Shown: positions 50,686-60,883 of the stretch, in pieces | Numbering within the stretch: the stretch's first letter is position 1 | Layout of the letters: every line of letters starts with the position of its first letter | Assembly: GCF_900187445.1 (NCBI RefSeq) | Contig: NZ_FYEB01000002.1 | Location: 523,511-587,510, forward strand | Direction: 5' to 3' | Length of the DNA: 64,000 bases | Origin: Pseudomonas sp. Irchel s3b2 | GTDB lineage: Bacteria > Pseudomonadota > Gammaproteobacteria > Pseudomonadales > Pseudomonadaceae | Notes under the pieces: model-generated | The model's database searches: none | What the model saw: the letters and a program-made list of their open reading frames with translations, nothing else | Told to the model about the DNA's origin: nothing | Made by a program: the position numbers and the translations under genes

Positions 50686-51834
50686 ATGAGTCTTTCCTCT
50701 TTCAAAATCGCTCACAAACTGATCACCGGAGCAGGGGCCATCGAGCAACTGGCGGCTGAACTCACGCGTCTGGATATCGACAATCCGCTGATCGTCACCG
50801 ACGCCGCATTGCTCAAGTCCGGCACGGTGGAGCTGGCGCTGGCGCAACTGGGCGAGCGCAGCTATGAGATTTTCGACCGGGTGTTGCCGGATCCGGAAAT
50901 CGCCATCGTCGAAGATTGCATGCGGGTTTACCGCGAAGGCGGGCATGACGGGCTGATCGGCCTCGGTGGTGGCAGTGCCATCGACATCGCCAAGAGCGTT
51001 GCCGCCTATGCCGGTTACCACGGCGCGCTGGAGGATTTGTTCGGCATCGATCAGGTACCGCGCAAAGGCCCGCCGCTGATTGCGATCCCGACCACTGCCG
51101 GCACCGGTTCGGAAGTGACCAGCGTGGCCATCCTCTCCGACAAGGTCGCGCAGTTGAAGAAAGGCATAGTCAGCGATTACCTGTTGCCGGACGTGGCACT
51201 GGTCAGCCCCCAAATGACCCTGACCTGCCCGCGCAGTGTCACCGCCGCCAGTGGCGTCGATGCGCTGGTGCATGCCATCGAGTCCTACCTGTCGCTCAAT
51301 GCTTCGCCAATCACCGATGCCCTGGCCATTGGCGCGATCAAACTGATTACCAAGGCGCTGCCCAAGGCCTACGCCAATCCATCCCATCTGCAAGCCCGCG
51401 AAGACATGGCCACCGCGAGCCTGATGGCCGGAATGGCGTTCGGCAATGCCGGGGTCGGCGCGGTGCATGCGTTGGCGTATCCGCTGGGTGGGCGTTTCAA
51501 CATTGCCCATGGCGTCAGCAACGCCTTGCTGCTGCCGTATGTCATGACCTGGAACAAGATGGCTTGCGTGGAGCGCATGCAGGATATTGCCGAGGCCATG
51601 GGGGTGAAGACCGCTCATCTGAGCGCCAACGAAGCGGCGGACAAAGCCGTGGAGGCGATGACCGAGCTGTGCGCAGCGGTGGAAATCCCATTGGGCCTGC
51701 GCAGTTTCGGAGTGCCCGAGGACGCGATCCCGACCATGGCCGTGGAAGCCGCTGGCATCGAACGCCTGATGCGCAACAATCCGCGCAAGCTGAGCGCCGT
51801 CGATATCGAGAAGATCTACCGAGCGGCCTATTAG
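50686..51834 (+). CDS. Iron-containing alcohol dehydrogenase family protein
   Basis: Group III (Fe-ADH) NAD-dependent dehydrogenase, 382 residues. The nucleotide-binding [13 protein letters not shown] and [13 protein letters not shown] are present. Metal ligands are visible: Asp and His in [12 protein letters not shown], then His in [11 protein letters not shown] and [10 protein letters not shown]. The substrate alcohol cannot be deduced. It lies between agtD and rpe, where P. aeruginosa has no such gene as I recall. It could serve semialdehyde or alcohol interconversion in amine catabolism, but that is a guess. Confidence 0.92.
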   Translation: MSLSSFKIAHKLITGAGAIEQLAAELTRLDIDNPLIVTDAALLKSGTVELALAQLGERSYEIFDRVLPDPEIAIVEDCMRVYREGGHDGLIGLGGGSAIDIAKSVAAYAGYHGALEDLFGIDQVPRKGPPLIAIPTTAGTGSEVTSVAILSDKVAQLKKGIVSDYLLPDVALVSPQMTLTCPRSVTAASGVDALVHAIESYLSLNASPITDALAIGAIKLITKALPKAYANPSHLQAREDMATASLMAGMAFGNAGVGAVHALAYPLGGRFNIAHGVSNALLLPYVMTWNKMACVERMQDIAEAMGVKTAHLSANEAADKAVEAMTELCAAVEIPLGLRSFGVPEDAIPTMAVEAAGIERLMRNNPRKLSAVDIEKIYRAAY

Positions 51835-51920
51835 TACCCAATCATCGCAGCACGGTGCGCGCGTCAAAGCATGAGGTATACAATGCGCGCCATCGTGATT
51901 CTGCTCAGAAAAGGTGCGTC

Positions 51921-52595
51921 ATGCAGCCCTTCGTCATTGCTCCGTCGATTCTCTCCGCCGATTTCGCCCGCCTGGGCGAGGAAGTGGACAACGTCCTGGC
52001 CGCCGGCGCCGACTTCGTGCACTTCGATGTCATGGACAACCACTACGTACCCAACCTGACTATCGGCCCGATGGTGTGCTCTGCGCTACGCAAATACGGC
52101 GTAACTGCGCCGATTGACGCGCACCTGATGGTCAGCCCGGTGGACCGCATCGTCGGTGACTTCATCGAGGCCGGTGCGACCTACATTACCTTCCACCCGG
52201 AAGCCACGCAGCACGTCGACCGCTCCCTGCAATTGATCCGCGAAGGCGGCTGCAAGGCGGGCCTGGTGTTCAACCCGGCGACCCCGCTGGACGTGCTCAA
52301 GTACGTGATGGATAAGGTCGACATGATCCTCCTGATGAGCGTCAACCCAGGTTTTGGCGGGCAGAAGTTCATTCCCGGCACCCTGGACAAGCTGCGTGAA
52401 GCGCGCGCGCTGATCGATGCTTCCGGACGTGACATTCGCCTGGAAATCGACGGTGGCGTGAACGTGAACAACATTCGCGAAATCGCTGCTGCGGGCGCCG
52501 ATACCTTCGTGGCCGGCTCGGCGATCTTTAATGCGCCGAACTACCAGGAAGTGATTGAAAAAATGCGCTCCGAACTGGCGCTGGCTCGCCCATGA
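51921..52595 (+). CDS. rpe: Rpe, ribulose-phosphate 3-epimerase
   Basis: Interconverts ribulose-5-phosphate and xylulose-5-phosphate in the pentose phosphate pathway. The TIM-barrel start [37 protein letters not shown], the [15 protein letters not shown] motif and [11 protein letters not shown] are intact. ATG 51921 with AAAGG upstream gives 224 residues; a long upstream frame is only noise. It overlaps gph by 4 bases. Confidence 0.97.
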   Translation: MQPFVIAPSILSADFARLGEEVDNVLAAGADFVHFDVMDNHYVPNLTIGPMVCSALRKYGVTAPIDAHLMVSPVDRIVGDFIEAGATYITFHPEATQHVDRSLQLIREGGCKAGLVFNPATPLDVLKYVMDKVDMILLMSVNPGFGGQKFIPGTLDKLREARALIDASGRDIRLEIDGGVNVNNIREIAAAGADTFVAGSAIFNAPNYQEVIEKMRSELALARP

Positions 52596-53410
52596 GCGGT
52601 TTTGAGCAGCTGTTCCCCGGGCGTCTGCCGCGGCTGGTGATGTTCGATCTGGATGGCACGCTGGTCGATTCGGTCCCTGATCTCGCGGCGGCTGTGGATA
52701 ACATGCTGCTCAAACTCGGGCGTCAACCTGCCGGTATCGAACCGGTGCGAGAGTGGGTTGGCAACGGCGTGCACATGCTGGTGCGCCGGGCTTTGGCCAA
52801 CCACATCGACGGCGAGGGTGTCGATGAGGTCGAGGCCGAGCATGCCCTGGAATTGTTCAACGGCTTTTATGAGGATGGTCACGAGCTGACGGTGGTTTAC
52901 CCCGGCGTGCGTGACACCCTCAAGTGGCTGAGTAAACAAGGCGTCGAAATGGCGCTAATCACCAACAAGCCGGAGCGCTTCGTCGCGCCGCTGCTGGATC
53001 AGATGAAGATCGGCCGCTACTTCAAATGGATCATCGGTGGCGACACTTTGCCGAAGAAAAAACCTGACCCGGCCGCGCTGTTTTTCGTGATGAAAATGGC
53101 CAACATTCCGGCGTCGCAGTCGTTGTTCGTTGGCGATTCGCGCAGCGATGTGCTGGCGGCGAAAGCGGCGGGGGTCAAATGCGTGGCCCTCAGTTACGGT
53201 TATAACCACGGTCGACCGATTGCCGAAGAATCGCCGGCGCTGGTGATCGATGATCTGCGCAAACTAATTCCCGGTTGCCTGGATCCGGCCGCTGAGATAA
53301 CGTTGCCCGACGCTGTTCAATCCCCTCCTGGAAACGCCATCGTGGTGGTCACTCGCAAACTCTGGATGAAAGTCATCAAGGCCCTGGCCCGCTGGCGTTG
53401 GCGCGCCTGA
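52592..53410 (+). CDS. gph: Gph, phosphoglycolate phosphatase, with C-terminal tail that matches a trp leader peptide
   Basis: HAD-family phosphatase removing 2-phosphoglycolate. Motif I is [12 protein letters not shown], motif [10 protein letters not shown], motif III KKKPDP and motif [18 protein letters not shown]. It has 272 residues. The last 22 residues ([20 protein letters not shown] then RA) do not belong to the HAD fold. They closely resemble the stand-alone leader at 57289-57375, including paired Trp-Arg codons. In-frame GTG codons at 53342 and 53345 could start a separate leader peptide for trpE. Confidence 0.95.
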   Translation: MSGFEQLFPGRLPRLVMFDLDGTLVDSVPDLAAAVDNMLLKLGRQPAGIEPVREWVGNGVHMLVRRALANHIDGEGVDEVEAEHALELFNGFYEDGHELTVVYPGVRDTLKWLSKQGVEMALITNKPERFVAPLLDQMKIGRYFKWIIGGDTLPKKKPDPAALFFVMKMANIPASQSLFVGDSRSDVLAAKAAGVKCVALSYGYNHGRPIAEESPALVIDDLRKLIPGCLDPAAEITLPDAVQSPPGNAIVVVTRKLWMKVIKALARWRWRA

Positions 53411-53440
53411 CTTGTTCCTGGCCGGCGTACCGGCGCGTTT
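53342..53440 (+). promoter_or_regulatory. trpE leader peptide and attenuator candidate, in frame inside gph
   Basis: The end of gph encodes ...[13 protein letters not shown] with Trp codons at 53393 and 53399. After the stop (53408-53410) a hairpin gccgg/ccggc with a 4-base loop (53421-53434) is followed by gcgttt. The segment cgcgcc overlapping the last codons (53402-53407) can pair instead with ggcgcg (53432-53437), giving the two exclusive folds expected of attenuation. trpE begins 41 bases further on. Attenuation of trpE and trpGDC has been reported for P. putida. The terminator here has a weak U-tract. Confidence 0.65.
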
Positions 53441-53480
53441 GCACACCTGACCGTTAGACCCTCAAGCCACGAGGCACCTC

Positions 53481-54962
53481 ATGATCCGCGAAGAATTCCT
53501 GCGTTTGGCCGCTGCCGGCTACAACCGCATCCCCCTGGCCTGCGAAACCCTGGCCGACTTCGACACGCCGCTGTCGATCTACCTGAAGCTGGCCGACGAG
53601 CCGAACTCTTATCTGCTGGAGTCGGTGCAGGGCGGCGAGAAATGGGGCCGTTATTCGATCATCGGCCTGCCGTGCCGCACCGTGCTGCGGGTTCACGATC
53701 ATCACGTCAGCGTGACCCACGACGGCGTCGAGATCGAAAACCACGATGTTGAAGACCCGCTGGCCTTCGTCGAAGCCTTCAAGGCGCGCTACAACGTGCC
53801 GACCATCGCCGGTCTGCCGCGCTTCAATGGTGGTCTGGTGGGCTACTTCGGTTATGACTGCGTGCGTTATGTGGAGAAGCGTCTGGGCAAATGCCCGAAC
53901 CCGGATCCACTGGGCGTACCAGACATTCTGCTGATGGTGTCCGACGCGGTAGTGGTGTTCGATAACCTCGCCGGCAAAATGCACGCGATCGTCCTGGCTG
54001 ATCCGTCGCAGGAAGACGCTTTCGAGCAAGGTCAGGCGCGCCTGCAAGCACTGCTGGAACAACTGCGTCAGCCAATCACTCCGCGCCGTGGCCTGGACTT
54101 CAGCAAGCAGCAATCGGCTGATCCGGTGTTCCGTTCGAGCTTCACCCAGAACGATTACGAAAAAGCCGTCGACACCATCAAGGAATACATCTTGGCCGGT
54201 GACTGCATGCAGGTTGTGCCGTCCCAGCGTATGTCGATCGACTTCAAGGCTGCGCCTATCGACCTGTACCGGGCGCTGCGCTGCTTCAACCCGACGCCTT
54301 ACATGTATTTCTTCAACTTCGGCGACTTCCACGTTGTCGGCAGTTCGCCGGAAGTGCTGGTGCGGGTCGAAGACAACCTGATCACCGTGCGCCCGATTGC
54401 CGGCACCCGTCCGCGAGGCGCCAATGAAGAAGCTGACGTGGCGCTGGAAAAAGACCTGCTGTCGGACGACAAGGAAATCGCTGAGCACTTGATGCTGATC
54501 GATCTGGGTCGCAACGACACCGGTCGCGTTTCGGAGATCGGTTCGGTGAAACTCACCGAGAAGATGGTTATCGAGCGTTATTCCAACGTGATGCACATCG
54601 TGTCCAACGTCACCGGTCAATTGAAGGCTGGGCTGACGGCCATGGATGCGCTGCGGGCGATCCTGCCGGCAGGCACCTTGTCTGGCGCGCCGAAGATTCG
54701 TGCGATGGAAATCATCGACGAGCTGGAACCGGTCAAGCGTGGTGTCTACGGCGGTGCGGTCGGTTACTTTGCCTGGAACGGCAACATGGACACCGCGATT
54801 GCGATTCGCACCGCGGTGATCAAGAACGGCGAACTGCACGTACAGGCCGGTGGCGGCATCGTTGCCGACTCGGTGCCGGCGCTGGAATGGGAAGAAACCC
54901 TGAACAAGCGCCGCGCCATGTTCCGCGCCGTGGCCCTTGCCGAGCAGACGCCAGACACCTGA
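53481..54962 (+). CDS. trpE: TrpE, anthranilate synthase component I
   Basis: Converts chorismate to anthranilate using ammonia supplied by TrpG. The feedback-inhibition motif LLESV is at about residue 46 ([17 protein letters not shown]). Catalytic region landmarks are [31 protein letters not shown] and [20 protein letters not shown]. It has 493 residues. GAGG lies 7 bases upstream of the ATG. trpE is separated from trpGDC by the estP gene, as in P. putida. Confidence 0.97.
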   Translation: MIREEFLRLAAAGYNRIPLACETLADFDTPLSIYLKLADEPNSYLLESVQGGEKWGRYSIIGLPCRTVLRVHDHHVSVTHDGVEIENHDVEDPLAFVEAFKARYNVPTIAGLPRFNGGLVGYFGYDCVRYVEKRLGKCPNPDPLGVPDILLMVSDAVVVFDNLAGKMHAIVLADPSQEDAFEQGQARLQALLEQLRQPITPRRGLDFSKQQSADPVFRSSFTQNDYEKAVDTIKEYILAGDCMQVVPSQRMSIDFKAAPIDLYRALRCFNPTPYMYFFNFGDFHVVGSSPEVLVRVEDNLITVRPIAGTRPRGANEEADVALEKDLLSDDKEIAEHLMLIDLGRNDTGRVSEIGSVKLTEKMVIERYSNVMHIVSNVTGQLKAGLTAMDALRAILPAGTLSGAPKIRAMEIIDELEPVKRGVYGGAVGYFAWNGNMDTAIAIRTAVIKNGELHVQAGGGIVADSVPALEWEETLNKRRAMFRAVALAEQTPDT

Positions 54963-54973
54963 GTTCACGCAAT

Positions 54974-55083
54974 ACCTGTGGGGGCGGGCTTTTGTGGCGA
55001 GGGAGCTTGCTCCCGCTGGCCTGCGAAGCAGGCCTTCTGACGACTGCTGCGCAGCCGAGCGCGAGCAAGCTCGCTCGCCACAG
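54974..55083. repeat. Compound palindromic repeats after trpE
   Basis: A third repeat type: gtggcgagggagcttgctcc near 54994 and its inverse near 55060-55082 enclose a smaller palindrome (cctgcgaagcagg). Confidence 0.75.
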
Positions 55084-55098
55084 AAAGCATTCACCATA

Positions 55099-55134
55099 AA
55101 AAAACGCGGCGCCTGTAAGGGCGGCGCGTTTTTT
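55099..55134. terminator. Bidirectional terminator between trpE and estP
   Basis: An 11-bp stem (aacgcggcgcc with gggcggcgcgtt, one G-G mismatch) and a loop of about 5 bases is flanked by A7 and T6. It serves trpE from the left and estP from the right. Confidence 0.88.
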
Positions 55135-55148
55135 GTGCCTGCATTCCC

Positions 55149-55208
55149 GTGTAGGAGCTGCCGAAGGCTGCGATCTTTTGATCTTGTACCTGCGCCAGCT
55201 CCTACACA
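55149..55208. repeat. Inverted repeat of a fourth family before the estP 3' end
   Basis: Arms gtgtaggagctg and cagctcctacac are at the two ends, with gaaggctgcgatcttttgat in between. A half copy occurs upstream of vfr (61569-61597). Confidence 0.75.
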
Positions 55209-55224
55209 AACCGCCTGCGCAGGG

Positions 55225-57132
55225 TCAGAAATCCAACGTCACCCCAACATTGATGCCCTGCTGGGTAAAGTCATCATCCTTGCGGAATGTGTAACCACCA
55301 CGCAACGCCAAGTCGGCGGTCAATTTATGGCTGACCCCTAGACTCACGCGGTTCAAGTGACTCTGCGGCGTATAACCTTCCAGCGTGAAGTCGTTCGCTG
55401 GCAGGCTGTTGAGGGCGATATTTACCTTCTGAACGTCATCTTCGTACTCACGTTCGTGGGCATATTCCCCAAACACCTGGGTCTGAGGGGTGAAGTTGTA
55501 TTTGCCTTGCAAGCCGACACCCAGGCGTTTCGAGTCTCGGGTCTGATCATCAAAAGTCAGCGCCGTGGAGCGGTTGCTGTTTTCCGAGTAGCCGTCGACT
55601 TCCACTTTGGCGTAATCGGCGCTGATGAACGGTGACAGGTGCCATTCGCTGCCCGGTTGAGCAATGTCATAGCCAAGGCGAGTGCTGAAGGCCCAGAGAT
55701 AGCCATCGGTATCACCCTTTTCCGCGCCTTCACTGACACCCAGGTCGAATTTGCGTTCGAGATTGTCGTAATCCAGTTTGCCACCGGTCAACGCGGCATC
55801 GGCCCACCAGCGATTCTGCTGGAACTGGGCGAAAGCGGTCGCCAGATAGCTATTGAGTTTGTAGTCCGAATCGTTACTACCGGCGTCCAGGTTCTGGCGA
55901 TAGAAGCCTGCTGCCACACCGACGCGCCAGGCTTCATTGAGACGATAGCTACCGCCGATATTCAGGTTGTAGCCGCTGCCATCGGCACTGACGGCGCTGC
56001 TTTGGTTGTCGATATCCAGATGCTGACCACCGCCGGCGATAATCGCGCGCCATTGGCCGACGGCTTGCCAGTTCTCCCAGTCGGATTGCCACTGGCTACG
56101 CAGTTCATCCTGATGAGCGCGTAAGGTGGCGTGGGCCATTTCCGGCAGCAACGTCAGTTCCCAAGGTGCCGCCAGCAAGGAATAGGCGTAATCGGCTATC
56201 AGTTTTTGCCCGGCTTCAGTGGGGTGAACCGAGTCGTTGTAGATCAGTTTGCTCGGGTCCGGGGTTGCACTGTTGATGCCATACACGGCGTTTTCCGTGC
56301 AACCGTTGCCGCTGAAGCAGGTAGCCGTCAGGTTCTGACCGATGGCGAGGTCGAAGCGCGCCGGGTCGGCGAAGGTTTCCTGCAACAGCAGTGGAATGTT
56401 CAGCGGGATGATTTCGGCATTGATCCCGGCGAGTCGGGTCACCAACTGCTGGTTGAAGTCCGTACTCAGTTGCGAAATCGTTGTCTGCAACGGACTGCCG
56501 TTAACGGCTGGCGCCAGGCCCAGGTCCGGCAGCAGCCAGACCACAATATATTTGGCGCCCGCGGTTTGCAGTGTCTGCACACTGTCGGCCAGGCGATCAG
56601 CCGCGGCGTTGGCCTGGGTGGTATTGAGTACGAGGCCCTGAAGGAAGTCGTTGCCGCCCCCGGAAATGTAATACAGCGCATTCGGATCGGCGCGGAAGTT
56701 GTTCGTTGGCAGATACCCCGCGCGGCTGCGTTCGCCCGTGGCGGATTCGGTGGTGATGGAGTCCAGAATCTGGTCGGTACGGTAACCACCGACGGCCCAG
56801 TTGTTGCCATCCACCAGTCCTTCATTCGCGCGCACGGCCGAAGTCGAGGCGGCGGTCTGGTCAGGCGAAAACCCGAGGCGACCACCCAACAATTGCGTGG
56901 AGTTCAATGAGCGTAATTCACCACTGCCATCCAGATAGACCGGCCCGGTCCGGTTGGTAAAACGCTGTGTCGCGCCGGCAGGGCCACCCGTGTCGGTAAA
57001 CTGCCCGGCATCGTTGAGGCTGTCGCCGAAGACGACGAAATTCGAATAAGGGTTGGGCGCGGCAATCGCCTGAGAACAGGCAGCAGCGAGCAGGCATCCG
57101 GCGAGCGGTACAAACAACGTCTGTTTGATCAT
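55225..57132 (-). CDS. estP: EstP-type GDSL esterase autotransporter
   Basis: Outer-membrane-anchored esterase, 635 residues from ATG 57132; a TTG two codons upstream is possible. It has a signal peptide ([20 protein letters not shown] and on). The GDSL passenger has Ser in [20 protein letters not shown] (block III) and the Asp-His pair in [10 protein letters not shown]. The C-terminal autotransporter barrel (about 360-635) ends in [14 protein letters not shown] with a terminal Phe, as expected for BAM recognition. P. aeruginosa EstA with this layout affects rhamnolipid production and motility. Its place between trpE and trpG is as in P. putida EstP. Confidence 0.93.
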   Translation of the reverse strand: MIKQTLFVPLAGCLLAAACSQAIAAPNPYSNFVVFGDSLNDAGQFTDTGGPAGATQRFTNRTGPVYLDGSGELRSLNSTQLLGGRLGFSPDQTAASTSAVRANEGLVDGNNWAVGGYRTDQILDSITTESATGERSRAGYLPTNNFRADPNALYYISGGGNDFLQGLVLNTTQANAAADRLADSVQTLQTAGAKYIVVWLLPDLGLAPAVNGSPLQTTISQLSTDFNQQLVTRLAGINAEIIPLNIPLLLQETFADPARFDLAIGQNLTATCFSGNGCTENAVYGINSATPDPSKLIYNDSVHPTEAGQKLIADYAYSLLAAPWELTLLPEMAHATLRAHQDELRSQWQSDWENWQAVGQWRAIIAGGGQHLDIDNQSSAVSADGSGYNLNIGGSYRLNEAWRVGVAAGFYRQNLDAGSNDSDYKLNSYLATAFAQFQQNRWWADAALTGGKLDYDNLERKFDLGVSEGAEKGDTDGYLWAFSTRLGYDIAQPGSEWHLSPFISADYAKVEVDGYSENSNRSTALTFDDQTRDSKRLGVGLQGKYNFTPQTQVFGEYAHEREYEDDVQKVNIALNSLPANDFTLEGYTPQSHLNRVSLGVSHKLTADLALRGGYTFRKDDDFTQQGINVGVTLDF

Positions 57133-57288
57133 GAGCAAGTCCGTTTATTTATTGTTGTTGTAAGCGAAACGACAGTACCAAAAACTTCCGGCCCTTTGCC
57201 ATCTATCGCGAACCCTGCGCTTGTTTCGCGAGCTGTCGCCCCGGCCATATTGCACGCTCCGCCCAGCTAAGTTACTGTGCCGAGACGT

Positions 57289-57375
57289 ATGAATGAGACC
57301 TTCCCCGTGTTGATCGTCAGCAAACTCCTGGATCAAGTCATCAAGGCACACGCCCGTTGGCGTTGGCGCGCCTGA
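57289..57375 (+). CDS. trp leader peptide for trpGDC (28 residues)
   Basis: A short frame, MNETFPVLIVSKLLDQVIKA then HARWRWRA, ends in two Trp codons (57358-57360 and 57364-57366) alternating with Arg. The tail VIKAHARWRWRA matches the Gph tail [12 protein letters not shown], so the two leaders share origin. A hairpin ccggc/gccgg (57386-57398) and a later gttttgcc stretch follow. trpG starts 165 bases downstream. The start codon has only a weak GAG upstream; GTG 57307 is an alternative. Confidence 0.75.
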   Translation: MNETFPVLIVSKLLDQVIKAHARWRWRA

Positions 57376-57385
57376 ATCTTTTCTG

Positions 57386-57416
57386 CCGGCCTGGCCGGAC
57401 CTGTACCGTTTTGCCT
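57386..57416 (+). terminator. Candidate attenuator before trpGDC
   Basis: A short hairpin, ccggc-ctg-gccgg, 10 bases after the leader stop is followed by acctgtaccgttttgcc. The segment cgcgcc at the end of the leader (57367-57372) is shared with the trpE leader. The stem is short, so this is a candidate only. Confidence 0.45.
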
Positions 57417-57540
57417 TCTTTACCTGTATGAAATGCCGCTTTGCTGGCGCCACTCCAGCACCTGTCAAAGCGCAGCGCACTGCGGGTAAATCATTGAAGG
57501 CCGTATTAAAAGTCAGTGAATTCAAGAGGTTCTTAATGCC

Positions 57541-58134
57541 ATGTTGCTGATGATCGATAACTACGACTCTTTTACTTACAACGTTGTGCAATACCTCGGC
57601 GAGCTGGGCTCCGAGGTCAAAGTCGTGCGCAACGATGAACTCACTATTGCCGAAATCGAAGCTCTCAAGCCTGAGCGCATTGTCGTGTCTCCCGGTCCTT
57701 GCACCCCGACCGAAGCCGGTATTTCCATTGAGGCGATCAAGCACTTCGCAGGCAAATTGCCGATTCTCGGCGTTTGCCTGGGTCACCAGTCCATCGGCCA
57801 GGCCTTTGGTGGTGATGTGGTCCGTGCCCGTCAAGTCATGCACGGTAAGACTAGTCCGGTATTTCACGAGGACAAGGGCGTATTCGAAGGCCTGAATCGC
57901 CCGCTGACGGTCACCCGCTACCATTCACTGATCGTCAAGCGCGAAACACTGCCCGATTGCCTCGAACTGACTGCCTGGACCCAGCTCGAAGACGGCTCGG
58001 TCGACGAGATCATGGGCCTGCGCCACAAGACGCTGAACATCGAGGGTGTGCAATTTCACCCTGAGTCTATCCTCACCGAACAGGGTCACGAGCTGTTCGC
58101 CAACTTCCTCAAACAAACCGGCGGCACGCGCTAA
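57541..58134 (+). CDS. trpG: TrpG, anthranilate synthase component II (glutamine amidotransferase)
   Basis: Class I glutamine amidotransferase that feeds ammonia to TrpE and possibly to PabB. The catalytic Cys is in [18 protein letters not shown], and the His-Glu pair in [16 protein letters not shown]. The N-terminus [20 protein letters not shown] is typical. It has 197 residues. First gene of trpGDC. Confidence 0.97.
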   Translation: MLLMIDNYDSFTYNVVQYLGELGSEVKVVRNDELTIAEIEALKPERIVVSPGPCTPTEAGISIEAIKHFAGKLPILGVCLGHQSIGQAFGGDVVRARQVMHGKTSPVFHEDKGVFEGLNRPLTVTRYHSLIVKRETLPDCLELTAWTQLEDGSVDEIMGLRHKTLNIEGVQFHPESILTEQGHELFANFLKQTGGTR

Positions 58135-58143
58135 GGACTTTCC

Positions 58144-59193
58144 ATGGATATCAAGACAGCCCTGAGCCGTATCGTCGGCCACCTCGACCTCAGTACCGAT
58201 GAGATGCGCGATGTCATGCGCGAAATCATGACCGGGCAATGCACGGATGCGCAGATCGGCGCGTTCATGATGGCCATGCGCATGAAGAGCGAAAGCATCG
58301 ATGAGATCGTCGGTGCCGTGACGGCAATGCGCGAGTTGGCGGACAAGGTCGAACTCAACACCCTCGACGGCGTGGTCGATGTGGTCGGTACCGGCGGTGA
58401 TGGTGCGAATATCTTCAACGTTTCGACCGCCTCCTCGTTCGTGGTCGCGGCGGCCGGTTGCACCGTGGCCAAGCACGGTAACCGTGCAGTGTCGGGAAAA
58501 AGCGGCAGCGCCGACTTGCTGGAAGCCGCGGGTATCTACCTGAACCTGACGCCGGTTCAAGTAGCGCGCTGCATCGACAACGTCGGCATTGGTTTCATGT
58601 TTGCCCAGACCCACCACAGCGCCATGAAGCACGCCGCTGGCCCGCGCCGCGAGCTGGGCTTGCGCACCTTGTTCAACATGCTCGGTCCGCTTACGAATCC
58701 GGCCGGTGTGAAACATCAAGTGGTGGGTGTGTTCAGTCAGGCGTTGTGCCGGCCATTGGCGGAAGTTTTGCAACGCCTGGGCAGCAAACACGTGCTGGTG
58801 GTGCATTCGAAGGATGGCCTTGACGAGTTCAGTCTGGCGGCGCCGACCTTTGTGGCTGAGCTGAAGAATGATCAGATCACCGAGTATTGGGTCGAACCTG
58901 AAGACTTGGGGATGAAGAGTCAAAGCCTACACGGTCTGGCGGTGGAAAGCCCGGCGGCCTCCCTGGAGCTGATTCGCGATGCCTTGGGCAAGCGCAAGAC
59001 TGAGAACGGCCAGAAAGCCGCCGAGATGATCGTGCTTAATGCCGGTGCCGCGCTGTACGCCGCCGACCATGCCAGCAGTTTGAAAGAAGGCGTTGCCCTG
59101 GCGCACGATGCGCTGCACACAGGCCTCGCTCGGGAAAAACTTGAGGAGTTGGGTGCATTTACCGCGGTATTCAAAGTGGAGAATGAGGGATGA
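58144..59193 (+). CDS. trpD: TrpD, anthranilate phosphoribosyltransferase
   Basis: Transfers phosphoribosyl from PRPP to anthranilate. The PRPP loop [20 protein letters not shown] and [21 protein letters not shown] are intact, as is [20 protein letters not shown]. It has 349 residues. It starts 9 bases after trpG and overlaps trpC by 4 bases. Confidence 0.97.
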   Translation: MDIKTALSRIVGHLDLSTDEMRDVMREIMTGQCTDAQIGAFMMAMRMKSESIDEIVGAVTAMRELADKVELNTLDGVVDVVGTGGDGANIFNVSTASSFVVAAAGCTVAKHGNRAVSGKSGSADLLEAAGIYLNLTPVQVARCIDNVGIGFMFAQTHHSAMKHAAGPRRELGLRTLFNMLGPLTNPAGVKHQVVGVFSQALCRPLAEVLQRLGSKHVLVVHSKDGLDEFSLAAPTFVAELKNDQITEYWVEPEDLGMKSQSLHGLAVESPAASLELIRDALGKRKTENGQKAAEMIVLNAGAALYAADHASSLKEGVALAHDALHTGLAREKLEELGAFTAVFKVENEG

Positions 59194-60026
59194 GTGTACC
59201 GACGGTTCTGGAAAATATTCTGGCCCGCAAAGTTCAGGAAGTTGCCGAGCGTCGCGCTCGTGTGAGTCTGGCGGAGCTGGAAAATCTGGCCAAGGCGGCC
59301 GATGCCCCCCGTGGTTTTGCCAAGGCATTGATCGATCAGGCCAAGACAAAACAGCCGGCGGTCATTGCTGAAATCAAGAAGGCTTCGCCAAGCAAAGGCG
59401 TGATTCGCGAGAACTTCGTTCCTGCGGACATTGCCAGGAGTTACGAAAAGGGCGGGGCGACTTGCCTGTCGGTGCTCACCGATATCGACTACTTCCAGGG
59501 AGCGGACGCTTATCTGCAACAGGCCCGGGCGGCGTGCCAATTGCCGGTGATCCGCAAGGACTTCATGATCGATCCGTACCAGATCGTCGAATCCCGTGCC
59601 CTGGGCGCTGACTGCGTGCTGTTGATCGTCTCCGCACTGGACGATGTGAAAATGGCCGAGTTGGCGGCCGTGGCGAAAAGCGTCGGTCTCGATGTGCTGG
59701 TGGAAGTCCACGACGGCGACGAGTTGGAGCGGGCCTTGAAAACCCTCGACACGCCGCTGGTGGGCGTGAACAACCGCAATCTGCACACCTTCGAGGTCAA
59801 TCTGGAAACCACCCTCGACCTGTTACCGCGTATTCCGCGTGATCGTCTGGTGATCACCGAGAGTGGCATCCTAAACCGGGCCGATGTCGAGCTGATGGAA
59901 ATCAGCGATGTATATGCGTTCCTGGTTGGCGAAGCGTTCATGCGCGCCGAAAGCCCGGGTACCGAACTGCAGCGCCTGTTCTTTCCCGAGCGCGGTATTC
60001 CAGTGAGCGGTTCTACGCTCGACTGA
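59190..60026 (+). CDS. trpC: TrpC, indole-3-glycerol phosphate synthase
   Basis: Closes the indole ring in tryptophan synthesis. The TIM-barrel signature [18 protein letters not shown] carries the catalytic Lys. [27 protein letters not shown] and [13 protein letters not shown] are also present. It has 278 residues and stands alone, not fused to TrpF. Confidence 0.97.
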   Translation: MSVPTVLENILARKVQEVAERRARVSLAELENLAKAADAPRGFAKALIDQAKTKQPAVIAEIKKASPSKGVIRENFVPADIARSYEKGGATCLSVLTDIDYFQGADAYLQQARAACQLPVIRKDFMIDPYQIVESRALGADCVLLIVSALDDVKMAELAAVAKSVGLDVLVEVHDGDELERALKTLDTPLVGVNNRNLHTFEVNLETTLDLLPRIPRDRLVITESGILNRADVELMEISDVYAFLVGEAFMRAESPGTELQRLFFPERGIPVSGSTLD

Positions 60027-60050
60027 TTACACGCAGACCGAGTCGACCCC

Positions 60051-60125
60051 ATCGCGAGCAGGCTCGCTCCCACAAGAGATCTACTGACATCAGAGATCCG
60101 ATGTGGGAGCGAGCCTGCTCGCGAT
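60051..60125. repeat. REPIN after trpC
   Basis: Arms atcgcgagcaggctcgctcc (60051-60074) and its inverse (60102-60125) surround a 27-base spacer. It is a variant of the main family, with 'gagcctgctcgcga' replacing 'aggcttgcccgcg'. Confidence 0.88.
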
Positions 60126-60171
60126 GGCGGCATAAGTAGCACCACAGACTTCATGTCCAATGGAATACCTT

Positions 60172-60873
60172 ATGACCTCACCAACCCCTCTGACCATCGA
60201 AGCCGGCCTGCTCGCCGAACAGGATCTGTTGGCCCATGTGTGCGCCGGTGATTCGGAATTCGGTCTGCTGTTCTGGCAACCCACGGACCGCGCGTTGGTC
60301 ATGCCCCGTCGCTTGAATCGTCTGCCGCAGTTCGAGGCGGCGTGCGAAATATCCGCTGCCGCCGGCTGGCCAGTACTGCTGCGCGAAACCGGCGGCGAGC
60401 CAGTGCCGCAATCGGCCTCGACGATCAACATCGCACTGGTTTATGCCCCACCGCGCAGCGAAGGCGATCTGAACCGCATCGAAACCGGCTACCGGCGCCT
60501 GTGCGATCCGATCTGTCAGTTACTGGATGAGCTGGGCGGCACTTCATCCTTGGGCGAAATCGAGGGTGCGTTCTGCGATGGTCGTTTCAACGTCAACCTC
60601 GATGGTCGAAAGATGGTCGGCACCGCTCAGCGTTGGCGCCAGAGTAAGGGCGGTCAGCGTCCGGTCGGCCTGGTACACGGGGCGATGTTGATCGATAACG
60701 AGCGAGAGTCGATGGTCGCGGCGGTCAATCGCTTCAATGAAGCCTGTGGCCTGGAGCAGCGGGTTCGCGCCGAAAGCCACATCGCTCTGCATGAAAAGTT
60801 TGCGGCGCCGGATGCCCTGACTCGTCTCGATCAACTGTATCGACAGATGCTGGCGCAGATGCTCGGGGCTTGA
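60172..60873 (+). CDS. Lipoate-protein ligase A-like (BPL/LPL domain) protein
   Basis: About 233 residues with a biotin/lipoate ligase-type catalytic domain. VLLRETGGEPVPQSASTINI resembles the R-R-x-x-G-G-x-x-V-x-x-x-x-x-N block but with changes (RETGGEPVP). FNVNLDGRKMVGTAQRWRQS contains the Lys expected to contact lipoyl-AMP. I chose ATG 60172, with GGAATACC upstream; ATG 60160 is possible. It lies between trpC and vfr. It could be a lipoate or octanoate transfer enzyme or a non-canonical member; the substrate is uncertain. Confidence 0.78.
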   Translation: MTSPTPLTIEAGLLAEQDLLAHVCAGDSEFGLLFWQPTDRALVMPRRLNRLPQFEAACEISAAAGWPVLLRETGGEPVPQSASTINIALVYAPPRSEGDLNRIETGYRRLCDPICQLLDELGGTSSLGEIEGAFCDGRFNVNLDGRKMVGTAQRWRQSKGGQRPVGLVHGAMLIDNERESMVAAVNRFNEACGLEQRVRAESHIALHEKFAAPDALTRLDQLYRQMLAQMLGA

Positions 60874-60883
60874 GTTTTCGAAC

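Noticed and set aside
53454..55097. Long minus-strand frame of 547 codons opposite trpE
   Set aside because: Shadow of trpE in a GC-rich genome; no domain recognisable.
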